Shown here: in pieces, positions 9,768 to 19,380 of the stretch
How positions within the stretch are numbered: the stretch's first letter is position 1
How the letters are laid out: each line of letters begins with the position of its first letter
NCBI GenBank assembly: GCA_032718475.1
Contig: JAUCBJ010004938.1
Span: 1 to 31,307, forward strand
DNA: 31,307 bases
Source of the DNA: Nemertoderma westbladi
Lineage: Eukaryota > Xenacoelomorpha > Nemertodermatida > Nemertodermatidae
Reading direction: 5' to 3'
Position numbers and translations under genes: made by a program
The notes under the pieces: model-generated
What the model was told of the DNA's origin: nothing
The model's input: the letters and a program-made list of their open reading frames with translations, nothing else
Databases searched by the model: none

Positions 9768-10276
9768 CAATTTGGGGTGGCATTCAATTAGTTGCGATTC
9801 GTTAATAAAATGAGATAGGCCTACTACTGTATTGTGGAATTAACGATATTCTGTAAATAGCAACTCTTTTAGTATCAGGGTTATCTTTATTATCAGATTT
9901 TATTGAATATCGAGCGATGCAACGATTAAGTTTTAAATAAATGAACACGTTCGTGGGGTCTTCGCGCAGCACGAGGCTCTGCCTCAAATGCATTTATTAT
10001 CATTTTTTAGTTTGAAGACATTTTCCCATGACCTACTATAGATACGACCCGCCAAGCCGCTGCATAGCCCCTAAATTTAGTGGGCCAGTTACTTCTCTTA
10101 GTATGGCTTCTTTCAGATGAGGGAAATAAAGTGAAATTGCAATTGAAAAAATTACTCAAAATAAACCTAGCTTTAAATACAGTACTTTGGTATAACCAAC
10201 CGTATTATTATTTTTCGGTCTGTTGAATACATTATTAACGAACAAAAGTTAGATTAGAAGTCGAAATACCGAATTC
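9768..10276. other. Noncoding DNA between MITE and SINE
   Basis: No gene or structured RNA is evident. A 63-codon minus-strand frame (9993-9802) lacks any recognisable motif. Confidence 0.45.
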
Positions 10277-10288
10277 TAATAGACATAA

Positions 10289-10522
10289 GGCGGGGTAGCT
10301 CAGTTGGTTGAGCGCCGGGCCTGCAATCTATTGGTTGTAGGTTCAGCCCCGCCAGGGTCCACTCAGCCTTTCATCCACTGGGGTCGATAAAATGAGTACC
10401 AGTTAAATAACTGGGAGCAAATCTTGGGATAGGAGTAGCGCCCACCCCTACCCTCGGGTAGCAGCTATCGAAAGAGGAGCCTTCGGGTCGCCTCCGGCTT
10501 CGGCCGACTGTTTGCTTGCTTT
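10289..10522 (+). repeat. tRNA-derived SINE with perfect 12-bp target duplication
   Basis: TAATAGACATAA occurs immediately before (10277-10288) and after (10523-10534) this 234-bp element, a perfect target-site duplication. The head resembles a tRNA: GGCGGGG pairs with CCCCGCC as an acceptor stem, GCTCAGTTGGTTGAGC is a D arm, and the B box is GGTTCAGCCCC. The centre reads CCTTTCATCC, GGGGTCGATAAAATGAGTAC and CTGGGAGCAAAT, a core also found in cephalopod and other metazoan SINEs. The 3' half is GC-rich and ends TTTGCTTGCTTT. The intact duplication suggests a young insertion. Confidence 0.9.
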
Positions 10523-10534
10523 TAATAGACATAA

Positions 10535-11751
10535 AATTATTATTAATAATGAATTCAACACATGAATGACGATTTGAATACAAAATTTATATTATTTATA
10601 AAATTTATTTATATTTTTAAACTCGCTATATTTTACTCGTGATATTTTTCATCTTTCGATATTTTTAACATAACCAAAGGCTAACAAATTAAAGATAAGG
10701 TATTAAATTACTAATTTTAATAAATCTCTTTTCAATTTTAATAAATTTAATTTTAGGAGTGATGAGAAATTTCATTAAATTTCATTCCCTTTTGACAAGT
10801 TATTTTCGAAAAAACGTAAATGATATTATTATGTAAAATAGCGGAAGAGTTTGAATTATTCCTTAAATTTTAAACACTTTATCGCAGAAAGACCTCTTTG
10901 ATGAAAAATTTTTTTTTCTGCGCAAAAGAAAAATAAGTTTCATGTTTTTAAGTTTTTAATAAATTTGCAACGTTCCGAGCAATATGCTCTAAAGCTGTGA
11001 TGTGGTGCTTTGAGCGTCACGAGAATATCATCATAGCGCTTATAAGTTAACATAATGTAATTATAATTTTCTAAAATTCTAACTTTAACACAATGAATCT
11101 CAATCATCATGTCCTTAACTACGCTGTACTGTAACATACAGTACATTAAATCAATACTTGTTTTAATCCAATTTTCCTGTTATTACAAATACTGTAGGCC
11201 TATCATAGGAAGACACTGCGTTACAGTGAATTATTACTGTATAAACAGTATCCACAGTTGTTGTAGGATAGCTGGATTGTTGCTTCAAGTTGAATGACCT
11301 ATTCTTGTGAAGCATATTAATATACTCTCCATTACACCCTTAGAACATCTAATCTCCCTTTGGTCATCAATACATGCTGTAATAATTAATTATCCCAACC
11401 TTACAGTACATAGGCAAGTCAATAACCTGGTGTAAACACAGTTAGCACAGCGCGATAATATCCCCGCTTATTATAATTTATTATTTTTTTACTTAATACT
11501 GTAAATTGCCTTTATTTACGAACTAAAGAGGACGATTGAAGAAAGGAATATGAGGTGCGATATAAAATTTCACTTTATACTCTAGAGTGATATAAAATGT
11601 GCTCTTTTTTTTTAACAACATCATGTAAAGTGTTGAATTTAAATTACTGCATCCCCAGATCCCCGCCCCGCATGCCAAGCATACTTACACAAACAAAACA
11701 AAACATACACAAACAAAAAAAATAGTTATTTGCACCACGAGTTCGATATCA
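10535..11751. other. AT-rich intergenic DNA, downstream of the reductase gene
   Basis: No coding exon is seen. The stretch 10,590-10,800 is very AT-rich with repeated AATTTTAATAAAT words. On the minus strand, AATAAA about 260 bp past the reductase stop (plus-strand TTTATT near 11488) could be its poly(A) signal. TAGGCCTA and TACTGTA words recur between 11,100 and 11,400. Confidence 0.45.
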
Positions 11752-12452
11752 CTACAACATAAGTTCTTCTTCAATAGGAACGCCAGTCAACCCGTTCACT
11801 AGATTCCTCGCTGCCAACGTCGCCATCTCCGTTCGGGTGCGCATGGTCGCGCTCCCGATATGGGGCAGCACGATGCAGTTATCCAACGCTAGGAGCGGGT
11901 GGTCTGGCCCGAGCGGCTCCGGTGACGTCACATCCAATCCCGCGGCGCCAATAACCCCGTCTCGCAGGGCGTCGCAGAGATCCCATTGGTTAACAACACC
12001 GCCGCGACTAACGTTAACAAACACAGCGGTTCGTTTCATCGCGCTAAAAGTTTCACTATTAAACATCTCCTTAGTGGCTGCGTTCAACGCGCATGTAACA
12101 ACAACAAAATCCGATTCGGCTAGCAGCCGTTGGAGGGAGACGTAGTCAGCGTAGGGGACCCGTTTGTCTGTGGGGCCGCAGTACAATATCCGACGGGGAT
12201 TGAAAGCAGACAGTTTAACGGCTACCGACTGTCCAATACGACCCATTCCCACAACACCAACGGTAGAGTCGTATATACCCGTCCCGCACATCCACATCGG
12301 TTGCCATGGCTCCCAGAGTCCCTGCTTTACGGTGCGACTCGCTTCTATCAGTCTCCGCGTTACGCTCAGTAGGAGAGCCACCGCTAGTTCCGCAGTCGCC
12401 TCAGTTAGAACTCCTGGGGTGTAACCGAGTTTTATTCCTCTCGATCTCAGGG
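11752..12452 (-). CDS. grhpr: GRHPR-type reductase, exon 2 (NAD(P)-binding and catalytic domain)
   Basis: This exon runs from the acceptor AATAG^CCCTG (first base 12452) to TAG at 11754-11752 and encodes residues 121-353. Glyoxylate/hydroxypyruvate reductase reduces glyoxylate to glycolate and hydroxypyruvate to D-glycerate with NAD(P)H, limiting oxalate formation. Visible hallmarks are LGYTPGVLTEATAELAV, the Rossmann motif GMGRIG (189-194), the catalytic Arg in NVSRGGVVN (R270), the catalytic Glu in DVTSPEPL (E299) and the catalytic His in LPHIGSAT (H318). All three catalytic residues are present. The split first codon (G from exon 1 plus CC) keeps the frame and the same spacing as vertebrate GRHPR. 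Another D-2-hydroxyacid dehydrogenase is possible, but STMSVGYDH and CGTGIYDSTVGVVG favour GRHPR. The gene appears intact. Confidence 0.93.
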
Positions 12453-13592
12453 CTATTCAACTCCATAACTTCAACGTTTACGGTCAGTTAGTGAATTTTG
12501 CATTTGGGGAAGTAAAACCAAGTACTACTGTAATGTATGAAAAAACATGTTCAACATCTACAACGAGTATTTTCTTCAGAGAAAATATTGAAAAAAAATG
12601 TTCAACGTTTGTTTCCGATGTAATACGTAATTCTTAAATTGAAACTTTTTTAACTCCTGCCTGATGAGATGATGCCTTCATAATGTTCAATAATGTGCAA
12701 ACCTTTTCTACTCCGATGCTCTTTCAACATTAGAAATAAATTTTAGAAAATCCACAAAAAATATTTTTTATTAAATTGTTACTTTTTCGCCAAAAAAATA
12801 TACCCCAAAATCGGGAGAAAAAGTAACCCATAGCATTGATTTTATTTTTTTCCCGGCGAAAAAAGTAAATTAAAATATTTTTTGTTCAGTTCAACATTGT
12901 TTTCATATCTGATAAAAAAATGTTGCAGAACATATTTTTTTCGCGAAAATTGCCACGAATGCGACGTTTGCGCTGCCAATATATTACGTCAAATAATTTT
13001 GATGCATTTATGTCAACTTTTTAGCGTTCTGGTGATATCCTCGTAACGTAACGCAGCAAAGTACCGCTTTGCTGTATTGCGGCCTATAAGACGAAATGCT
13101 GCAAAGTTATCACTAACTTAGTAACAATAAACTTCTAGAATATTTATTAAGTTGAAGGCTAAGTGTAAGATTATTTATTTATTGATTATTTAATCTATTT
13201 ATAGTACATTTACTGCAATTAACTGAAGAAAAATGATATGAATATAATTAATATATATACCAAACGTTACAGTATTAAAGCTAATGATAAGCATTCAGAA
13301 CGCCGATAAGTTGACATAAATCGATAAATGTAACAAAATTACGTCCGCCATTGTGAGAAAAGTGTACTATTCAGCGGTTATGGCCCTCGTATATTTATGT
13401 AAACCTCGCTCGCTGCGCTCGCTCGGTACATAAATACACTACGATTACTGCACAGCTGCATAAATAACGCTAAAAGTGCAACTTTCCACCAAATGGTGTA
13501 AATACTATAGATATTTCTGACGTTTACGACATTCGCGGCTGCACCACATCCGTGGAAAAATGGACCTCAGAAGTTATGGATTTGATTGGGAC
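12453..13592 (-). other. Intron of the GRHPR-like gene
   Basis: A 1140-bp phase-1 intron with donor ACAG^GTCCCA (intron starts at 13592) and acceptor AATAG^CC (ends at 12453). The donor is weak beyond GT, but the join restores the conserved spacing between VGYDHIDL and RGIKLGYTP exactly. Inside are an imperfect ~30-bp inverted repeat (about 12755-12795 and 12868-12898, outer words ACTTTTTCGCC and GGCGAAAAAAGT) and a palindrome at 13392-13436. No nested gene was seen. Confidence 0.85.
13392..13436. repeat. Intronic inverted repeat around a CGCTCGCTGCGCTCGCTCG core
   Basis: Perfect 10-bp arms, TATTTATGTA (13392-13401) and TACATAAATA (13427-13436), flank a 25-bp GC-rich core of CGCTCG-type words in an otherwise AT-rich intron. 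It may be a fragment of a transposon. No target duplication was identified. Confidence 0.6.
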
Positions 13593-13953
13593 CTGTAAGA
13601 TCGATATGATCATAACCAACAGACATGGTACTAATAACCTTAAGATTCTTCGCATTGTCAGTCAACTCTTTGTCGATTTTATCTGAGAGGGTGCAGTAGA
13701 GTCCATGGACATCCTGGACAGCCTCTAGAAGACGTTCCCTGGGACACTGGGTAGGATAATCCCATTTATCGATAACAAAGTTAGCCTTTTGTAGATGTTC
13801 TAGCGCCTCCAAAGGAATCTGCCGTGAAACAAATACTTTTTGTGCCGAAGACGTCATGGTCCGATATCGGAGTCGGTTTATCACGTAACGTTTTTTCCAA
13901 GTACCTCTTACATGTTGAGTAACACGAGTTTGTATCAACGATGGTAAATTCAT
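13593..13953 (-). CDS. grhpr: GRHPR-type reductase, exon 1 (N-terminal domain, possible mitochondrial presequence)
   Basis: The exon runs from ATG (13953-13951) to the donor at 13593 and encodes residues 1-120 plus one base of codon 121. Residues 1-32 are rich in Arg/Lys and nearly lack acidic residues (MNLPSLIQTR, GTWKKRYVINRLRYRT), as in a mitochondrial targeting sequence. Met33 (MTSSAQKVFVSRQIP) aligns with the start of cytosolic GRHPR. Initiation at Met1 would give a 353-residue organellar form and at Met33 a 321-residue cytosolic form, close to the ~328 residues of the vertebrate enzyme. The conserved KVISTMSVGYDHIDL segment ends the exon. No TATA box or CpG-rich promoter is evident upstream (13954-14210). 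Confidence 0.9.
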
Positions 13954-15263
13954 AACACTAGAATAATTTTATACGGAAAAATTGAAAATAATACTATACC
14001 GCATAAAAAATATTATAATAATATAATAATATACCAGTACATATTTATTTACAGCAAAGGTTAACTTAAAGGATGACTTAATTTGATATGGTGTGGTGAT
14101 ATACGAATCACATTTTAGATTTAACATAGCAGGACACTGGACACGTGAACAGCTGGATATTTTTAAACTTGATTGAATTGAAATTATATTGGCAGGCATC
14201 ATGGCACTTACGGCCGGTTTACATGAGGCAACTTTGTCTGCAACCAGTAACTTTTTTGAAGTAGGCCTAACTTCATTATTGTCCGCAGTTTAAACGTGCA
14301 ACTTTTTGAGCAACTTAGATAGTTAGTTTGACTGTAAAATAGCCTAGTGCCAGTGCCACTGGTCTCATAGGAAAAAGGGCCATTATTCAGTTATTCCTGT
14401 ATTATATTATACAGTATTATTGCACATGCACGCAGAGCCTCCCAAAAATTGTGTAACATTTCGCATTATCGTAATCGTTAATTCTATATTACAGTAAAAC
14501 TGCTGCAATTTGTGTAGAGAGAATATTAAACTTACTACGTACAATTTACAGTCAAATGTCTAAAAGAAAACGGCGGCAGACTGGCAGATGCCTGCATCTT
14601 CTTACTTCTACATATTCTGATGTCCACCACCGTCAACCTTTTCATGTCAATGGCTGCATGAGAGCATGGTGTACCGGTACTGCAAACTTTGTGTAACTCA
14701 AACTCAGTAGTCCTACCTTAGGCTACATAGTACTGCAGTACCGGTACCGTACAGCAGTACCGTACCTAACTCAAGGCGTACGCGTACTACACTACAACAG
14801 TCTGACAGTAGCAGTCTGGCAGTAATCTGTTAGTAATTATCTGTTAAAGTAATCGTTAAGCAAGGCATTCGCCTTGCTGAGGGCCTCGCTCATGTGCATC
14901 CGCGGCTCTAGGTCCGCCCTTAAACGCACAGCAGGCCTACACGACTTCGCACAAGCCTCCATCCCACATCCAGCCATCCGCTTGGCAAATGCTGATACCA
15001 GCATAAACTAATTTTGAAATTCCCGCACTCACTACATTTAACAATTTTTTAATTATAAGCTAAGCAACATGTACAGTTAGCAGTGTAGCCTTGGTGTGGT
15101 GGGTGAGGTTCTTTTTGTTATAACTTTTATGTGTCTTTTTATACCTTTGTCTAGTTTGTCATGAAAAAAGCACTAAGCAGCATCAAAAAAGTTAAAGTAA
15201 TCTTTTAGTAGGCGTGGACATAACTGCATAACCTTTGAAATTCCCATGTGTGGCTTTTATGAC
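13954..15263. other. Upstream noncoding DNA of the reductase gene
   Basis: This AT-rich stretch should contain the promoter of the minus-strand reductase, but I cannot mark a core element. It has dense self-complementary words at 14,670-14,800 (ACCGGT, CTGCAG, GTAC, TACGCGTA) and a perfect hairpin at 14859-14878 (AGCAAGGC, loop ATTC, GCCTTGCT). No coding exon is convincing. Confidence 0.45.
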
Positions 15264-15488
15264 CAAGGATGTTTTACGTTACATTACTTTACGTTACGCT
15301 ATTATAATACGTTACGTTACGTTTGAAAAACTGAATTTTTTACATTATGATATTACATGACGGAATTATTTCCAAATTACGTTACGTTACGGTATTCCGA
15401 AAAAAATAATTGCGTATTACCGAAAATACCGTAACGTAATAACGGTATTCCTGAAAAGATACCTTAACGTAACGTAATAACATCCTTG
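15264..15488. mobile_element. 225-bp hAT-like MITE with 8-bp target duplication
   Basis: The element starts CAAGGATG and ends CATCCTTG. TTTATGAC lies on both sides (15256-15263 and 15489-15496) as a perfect 8-bp target duplication, the size hAT elements make. Subterminal regions carry many TTACGTTACG words on the left and CGTAACGTAA on the right, an inverted arrangement typical of transposase-binding repeats. There is no coding capacity, so it is non-autonomous. Confidence 0.9.
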
Positions 15489-15496
15489 TTTATGAC

Positions 15497-15815
15497 AAAC
15501 TTGAAACTCAATTAACCCCAGAGATATACACGGGCCGGGCCGGGCAGGGCTTGGACCGCATTCTAAATATTGGAAAGCCCGCTATTGTTGAATAATTATA
15601 TTATCCAGTTAACAAAACATAATAATATTAAAATTTTTGATACACTTTTTTTTCCACAAAATAAAATTAAATATCTAGATTTAGTTTCCTGTAACTAGGT
15701 TTGTTTCATGATTTATTTTTGTCTTTGTTTAACTTTGTATTGTACCTTTTGCTTTTTTACAGACCCACATACATATGGCTCAAACTCACAAAAAGTGGCC
15801 AAAAAAGTGGCCCTT
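15497..15815. other. Noncoding spacer before the 30-bp minisatellite
   Basis: Contains a GC-rich patch of GGGCC words near 15532-15548 and then AT-rich DNA. A plus-strand frame from 15708 begins with a hydrophobic stretch (MIYFCLCLTLYCTFCFF) and enters the minisatellite. I do not call it a gene, because all repeat frames are open by composition. Confidence 0.4.
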
Positions 15816-17069
15816 GTGGGAACTCCGCCCGACCGTGGGGAACTTGTGGGACCCCCGTCCAACCGTGGCGAACTTGAACTTGTGGGACCCCCGCCCAACC
15901 GTGGGGAACTTGTGGGACCCCCGCCCGACCGTAGGGAACTTGTGGGACCCCCGCCCGACCTTGGGAAACTTGTGGGACCCCCGCCCAACCGTGGGGAACT
16001 TGTGGGACCCCCGCCCGACCTTGGGAAACCTGTGGGACCCCCGCCCGACCGTGGGGAACTTGTGGGACCCCCACCCGACCGTGGGAAACTTGTGGGACCC
16101 CCGTCCGACCGTGGCGAACTTGTGGGACCCCCACCCGACCGTGGGGAACTTGTGGGACATCCGCCCGACCGTGGGGAACTTGTGGGACCCCCGTCCGACC
16201 GTGGGGAACTTGTGGGACCCCCGCCCGACCGTGGGGAACTTGTGGGGCCCCCGCCCGACCGTGGGAAACTTGTGGGGGGCCCCCGCCCGACCGTGAGGAA
16301 CTAGTGGGACCCCGCCCGACTGTGGGGAACTTGTAGGACCCCCGCCCGACCGTGGCGAACTTGTGGGACCCCCGCCAGACTGTGAGGGACTTGTGGGACC
16401 CCCGCCCGACCGTGGGTAACTTATGGGACCCCCGCCCGACCGTGGGGAACTTGTGGGACCCCCGCCCGACATTGGGAAACTAGTGGGACCCCCGCCCAAC
16501 CGTGGGGAACTTGTGGGACCCCCGCCCGACCGTAGGGAACTTGTGGGACCCCCGCCCGACCTTGGGAAACTTGTGGGACCCCCACCCAACCGTGGGGAAC
16601 TTGTGGGACCCCCGCCCGACCTTGGGAAACCTGTGGGACCCCCGCCCGACCGTGGGGAACTTGTGGGACCCCCACCCGACCGTGGGAAACTTGTGGGACC
16701 CCCGTCCGACCGTGGCGAACTTGTAGGACCCCCGCCCGACCGTGAGGGACTTGTGGGACCCCCGCCCGACCGTGAGGGACTTGTGGGACCCCTCCCCCCC
16801 CCCGACCTTGGGAAACTAGTGGGACCCGCGTCCGATCGTGGGGAACTTGTGGGACCCCCGCCCGACCGTGGGGAACTTGTGAGGTCCCCGCCCGACCGTG
16901 GGAAACTTGTGGGGCCCCCGCCCGACCGTGGGAAACTTGTGGGGGGCCCCCGCCCGACCGTGAGGAACTAGTGGGACCCCGCCCGACCGTGGCGAACTTG
17001 TAGGACCCCCGCCCGACCGTGAGGGACTTGTGGGACCCCCGCCCGACATTGGGAAACTAGTGGGACCCC
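15816..17069. repeat. 30-bp GC-rich minisatellite, left part
   Basis: About 41 copies of a 30-bp unit, GACCCCCGCCCGACCGTGGG followed by GAACTTGTGG. The unit is a multiple of three and its consensus has no stop in any of the six frames, giving ten-residue repeats such as VGPPPDRGEL (plus) and SGGGPTSSPR (minus). Variant units recur in the same order about 600 bp apart (the GGGAAACCTGTGGG variant at 16022 and 16623), a higher-order period of ~20 units. The same variant order appears at 23920-24540 on the other side of the BEL element. Confidence 0.95.
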
Positions 17070-17312
17070 TGTTTTGGATTCACTCATTCAATTGCGGACA
17101 ATATAATATGAAATAATAATATGCCGATATGACATTACTGCATTATGTATTCCAGTATTCTTGATACTCATTTTGTCTGACAATATCAGTTCTAACTATA
17201 AAAAAGACACTACTGACTGGTCCGTCTAACACTACTGTACTACCGGTAACACATACTGACTAACACTACTGCTTACAATAATTGGGACTTAGGTCATATA
17301 AATGTCAAGACA
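17070..17312 (-). repeat. 3' LTR of the BEL/Pao element
   Basis: 243 bp, reading TGTTTTGG to GTCAAGACA on the plus strand (TGTCTTGAC to AAAACA on the coding strand), with the usual TG...CA ends. It is near-identical to 23627-23869. Confidence 0.95.
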
Positions 17313-17322
17313 CTCCGCCTTC
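17313..17322 (-). promoter_or_regulatory. Polypurine tract
   Basis: On the coding strand GAAGGCGGAG lies directly before the 3' LTR. This is the expected position of the purine-rich primer for plus-strand DNA synthesis, though it is short and interrupted by one C. Confidence 0.6.
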
Positions 17323-17335
17323 AAAAAAAAGTTTT

Positions 17336-19360
17336 TCAATATATATATTCATCATATTCTAAAGGATATAGCAGTTTCAATGGCCTTGTTATAATCCTTT
17401 TTGAAGGGAGAGTTAGTTTGACAGATCGTATCAGCCCGTCATGACTCTGGATAAGTTGAGTTACTTTACCTAACTTCCACAATCCCCTTGGTAGGTTTTT
17501 CTCCTTTATTATTACAATGGATCCTATTTTTACTTCAGTATCTACAGCATGATTCTGTTTAATGTGTCTTTGATATCGTTCTCTTAGGCTGGTAAGATAT
17601 TCATCATTGAATATTGTCCAGCATTGATTTAAATATATCATTCCTTTCTTCCAATACTCTAGTAGGTCTATGGCTTTGGATTTCTTTGTTCCCGGCGTGT
17701 AATCTTTATCCTTCTCATTTTCAATTTCGATATAAGGAATCCCAGGTTTAGTGTTGATAGTTAGAAAATCATTGGGAGTTAGGACGTATCTATCTTCCAG
17801 ATCCGCACCAACGTAAGTTAAGGGTCGTGTATTGACCACAGCTTCTACCTCTGTCATAACAGTATACAATTGTAGATAGTTAAGACGCAATTTTCCTAGA
17901 GTTTTTCGCAGTGTACGTTTTATTATACCAACCATTCTCTCATAGAATCCACCCATCCATGGTGATAGTTCTGGTATATATTTAATGTTTATTCCTTTAG
18001 TGGAAATGTATGATAATACATCTTCATCATTTGTGACCTTCTTCCATAAGTTATTCATGACAGTGTCTGTGAGTTTGAACTGACCAGCATTGTCACAAAT
18101 TATATTAGTAGGAGTTCCTCTCCTAGAGACAAATCGTCGTAAACACATTAAGAATTCTTCAGATGATTGATTAGCAGCTAGTTCGAGATGAATTGATCTC
18201 ACTACTAAACAAGTGAAAATACATACCCATGTTTTTACATTTTCCTTTGAAGGAAGTTGTATGTATAATGGTCCTAGGTAATCTAATCCAATGTGTTGGA
18301 AAGCAATAGCTTCAGTAGTTCTTAGTAAGGGCAAAGGAGGCATAATTGGTAATTTGTAAGGTCCTCCTTCCCATTTTCGGCAGGTCTTGCATATGAGCAG
18401 AACTGACCGCACGGCTCTTCTTCCCTGTGGTATCCAGTACTCTTTGCGCAGGGTTGATAATGTGTGGTTAATCCACGCATGTAGTCTACTTACATGAATG
18501 TGTTCTATTATTAGTGTAGTTAATGGAGATGACTTTGGAAGAAGTTTGGGAAATTTGCAATAATCATCATTACTGATGTTTTCCAATCTTCCATAGCATC
18601 TGATTAGGCCATCGTTGTCTATCTTTAATCCAAGTTGATTAATAAGGTTGTTTCTTTTCCCATTGATGATATCATGTATTATGTCTTTGAAGTGGTTCGA
18701 TTGTATGTATTTCTCCCAAATTAATTTCGCATCATTGATTTCTGTAGTCGTTAGGCATCCATTCAGTTTCGTCTTTCTGTGACAGTTTATACTAAATCTC
18801 TGAATCCATGCAGAAATACGTAGGATTCTGATCCACTTTGAATATTTATTTATGTCTAGTCCAAATGGTGTAGTCTTCATTTCATAAGATTTCTTGGTTA
18901 TAATTGGAAGAGAAGCTTCGAATAGTATTTTGGAGGACATGCAACCATGTATTGCATCAATTGTTTTTTTTGTTATTTCTTCAACTCCCCAATTGGGCCA
19001 TAATGATATATCACTTATGATCCATTTTGGTCCATTCCACCATAATGTGCTATTGTAGAGCTGTTTGGTTGTATATTGGCACCTAGTTGCAATATCAGCA
19101 GGATTATCTTGCGTGTTCACATATCTAAAGTTGATGTTACTTGTATTTCTTATTTCTTTCAACCTATTTTCAATAAACACAGTCATTCTTTTATCACTTT
19201 TGAGCCAGGCTAAAACACATTGTGAATCGCTAAACAGTGTCTTTGTTTCCATTTTCAGCTTTAGTTGTTCTTCAGCGAATTTAATACATCGGATGCCAAT
19301 TACCATTGCCATTAGTTCTAAGCGAGGAATACTTGGCTTTTTTCGTTGATTATCCTTCAA
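17336..19360 (-). pseudogene. BEL/Pao pol, 3' part: RNase H remainder and integrase
   Basis: A 674-codon frame ends with TAG-type termination at 17336, before the 3' LTR. It opens with the rest of RNase H: PRLELMAMVIGIRC (catalytic Glu) and LFSDSQCVLAWL (catalytic Asp). Then comes the integrase: an H2C2-like zinc region (HVSRLHAWINH, LICKTCRKW) and a DDE core with Asp in HIGLDYLGPLY, Asp in IICDNAGQFK and Glu in WMGGFYERMVG. The C-terminal module (VKIGSIVIIKEKNLPRGLW) is typical of BEL integrases. The first residue is not a true start. This frame continues the upstream pol frame across a one-base loss in a run of A near 19385. No catalytic residue is missing. Confidence 0.92.
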
Positions 19361-19380
19361 ACTCTGTTTTGATATTGGGG

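Noticed and set aside
10289-10360. Possible functional tRNA (acceptor stem pairs perfectly)
   Set aside because: The anticodon and T arms do not fold normally, and it is part of a 234-bp element with a 12-bp target duplication.
11837-12491. Plus-strand frames of 60-100 codons opposite the reductase exon
   Set aside because: They are shadows of the conserved minus-strand GRHPR exon.
14200-14330. Possible transposon end (GGCCGGTTTACAT and repeated GCAACTTT words)
   Set aside because: No matching inverted end or target duplication was found within the next kilobase.
14859-14878. Hairpin resembling a bacterial terminator
   Set aside because: Eukaryotic context, no following T run and no adjacent gene end.
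15708-16304. Plus-strand 198-codon frame with a hydrophobic start and VGPPPDRGEL repeats
   Set aside because: The leader is short and AT-rich, every frame of the repeat is open, and no splice or promoter evidence supports it; kept only as a remark.
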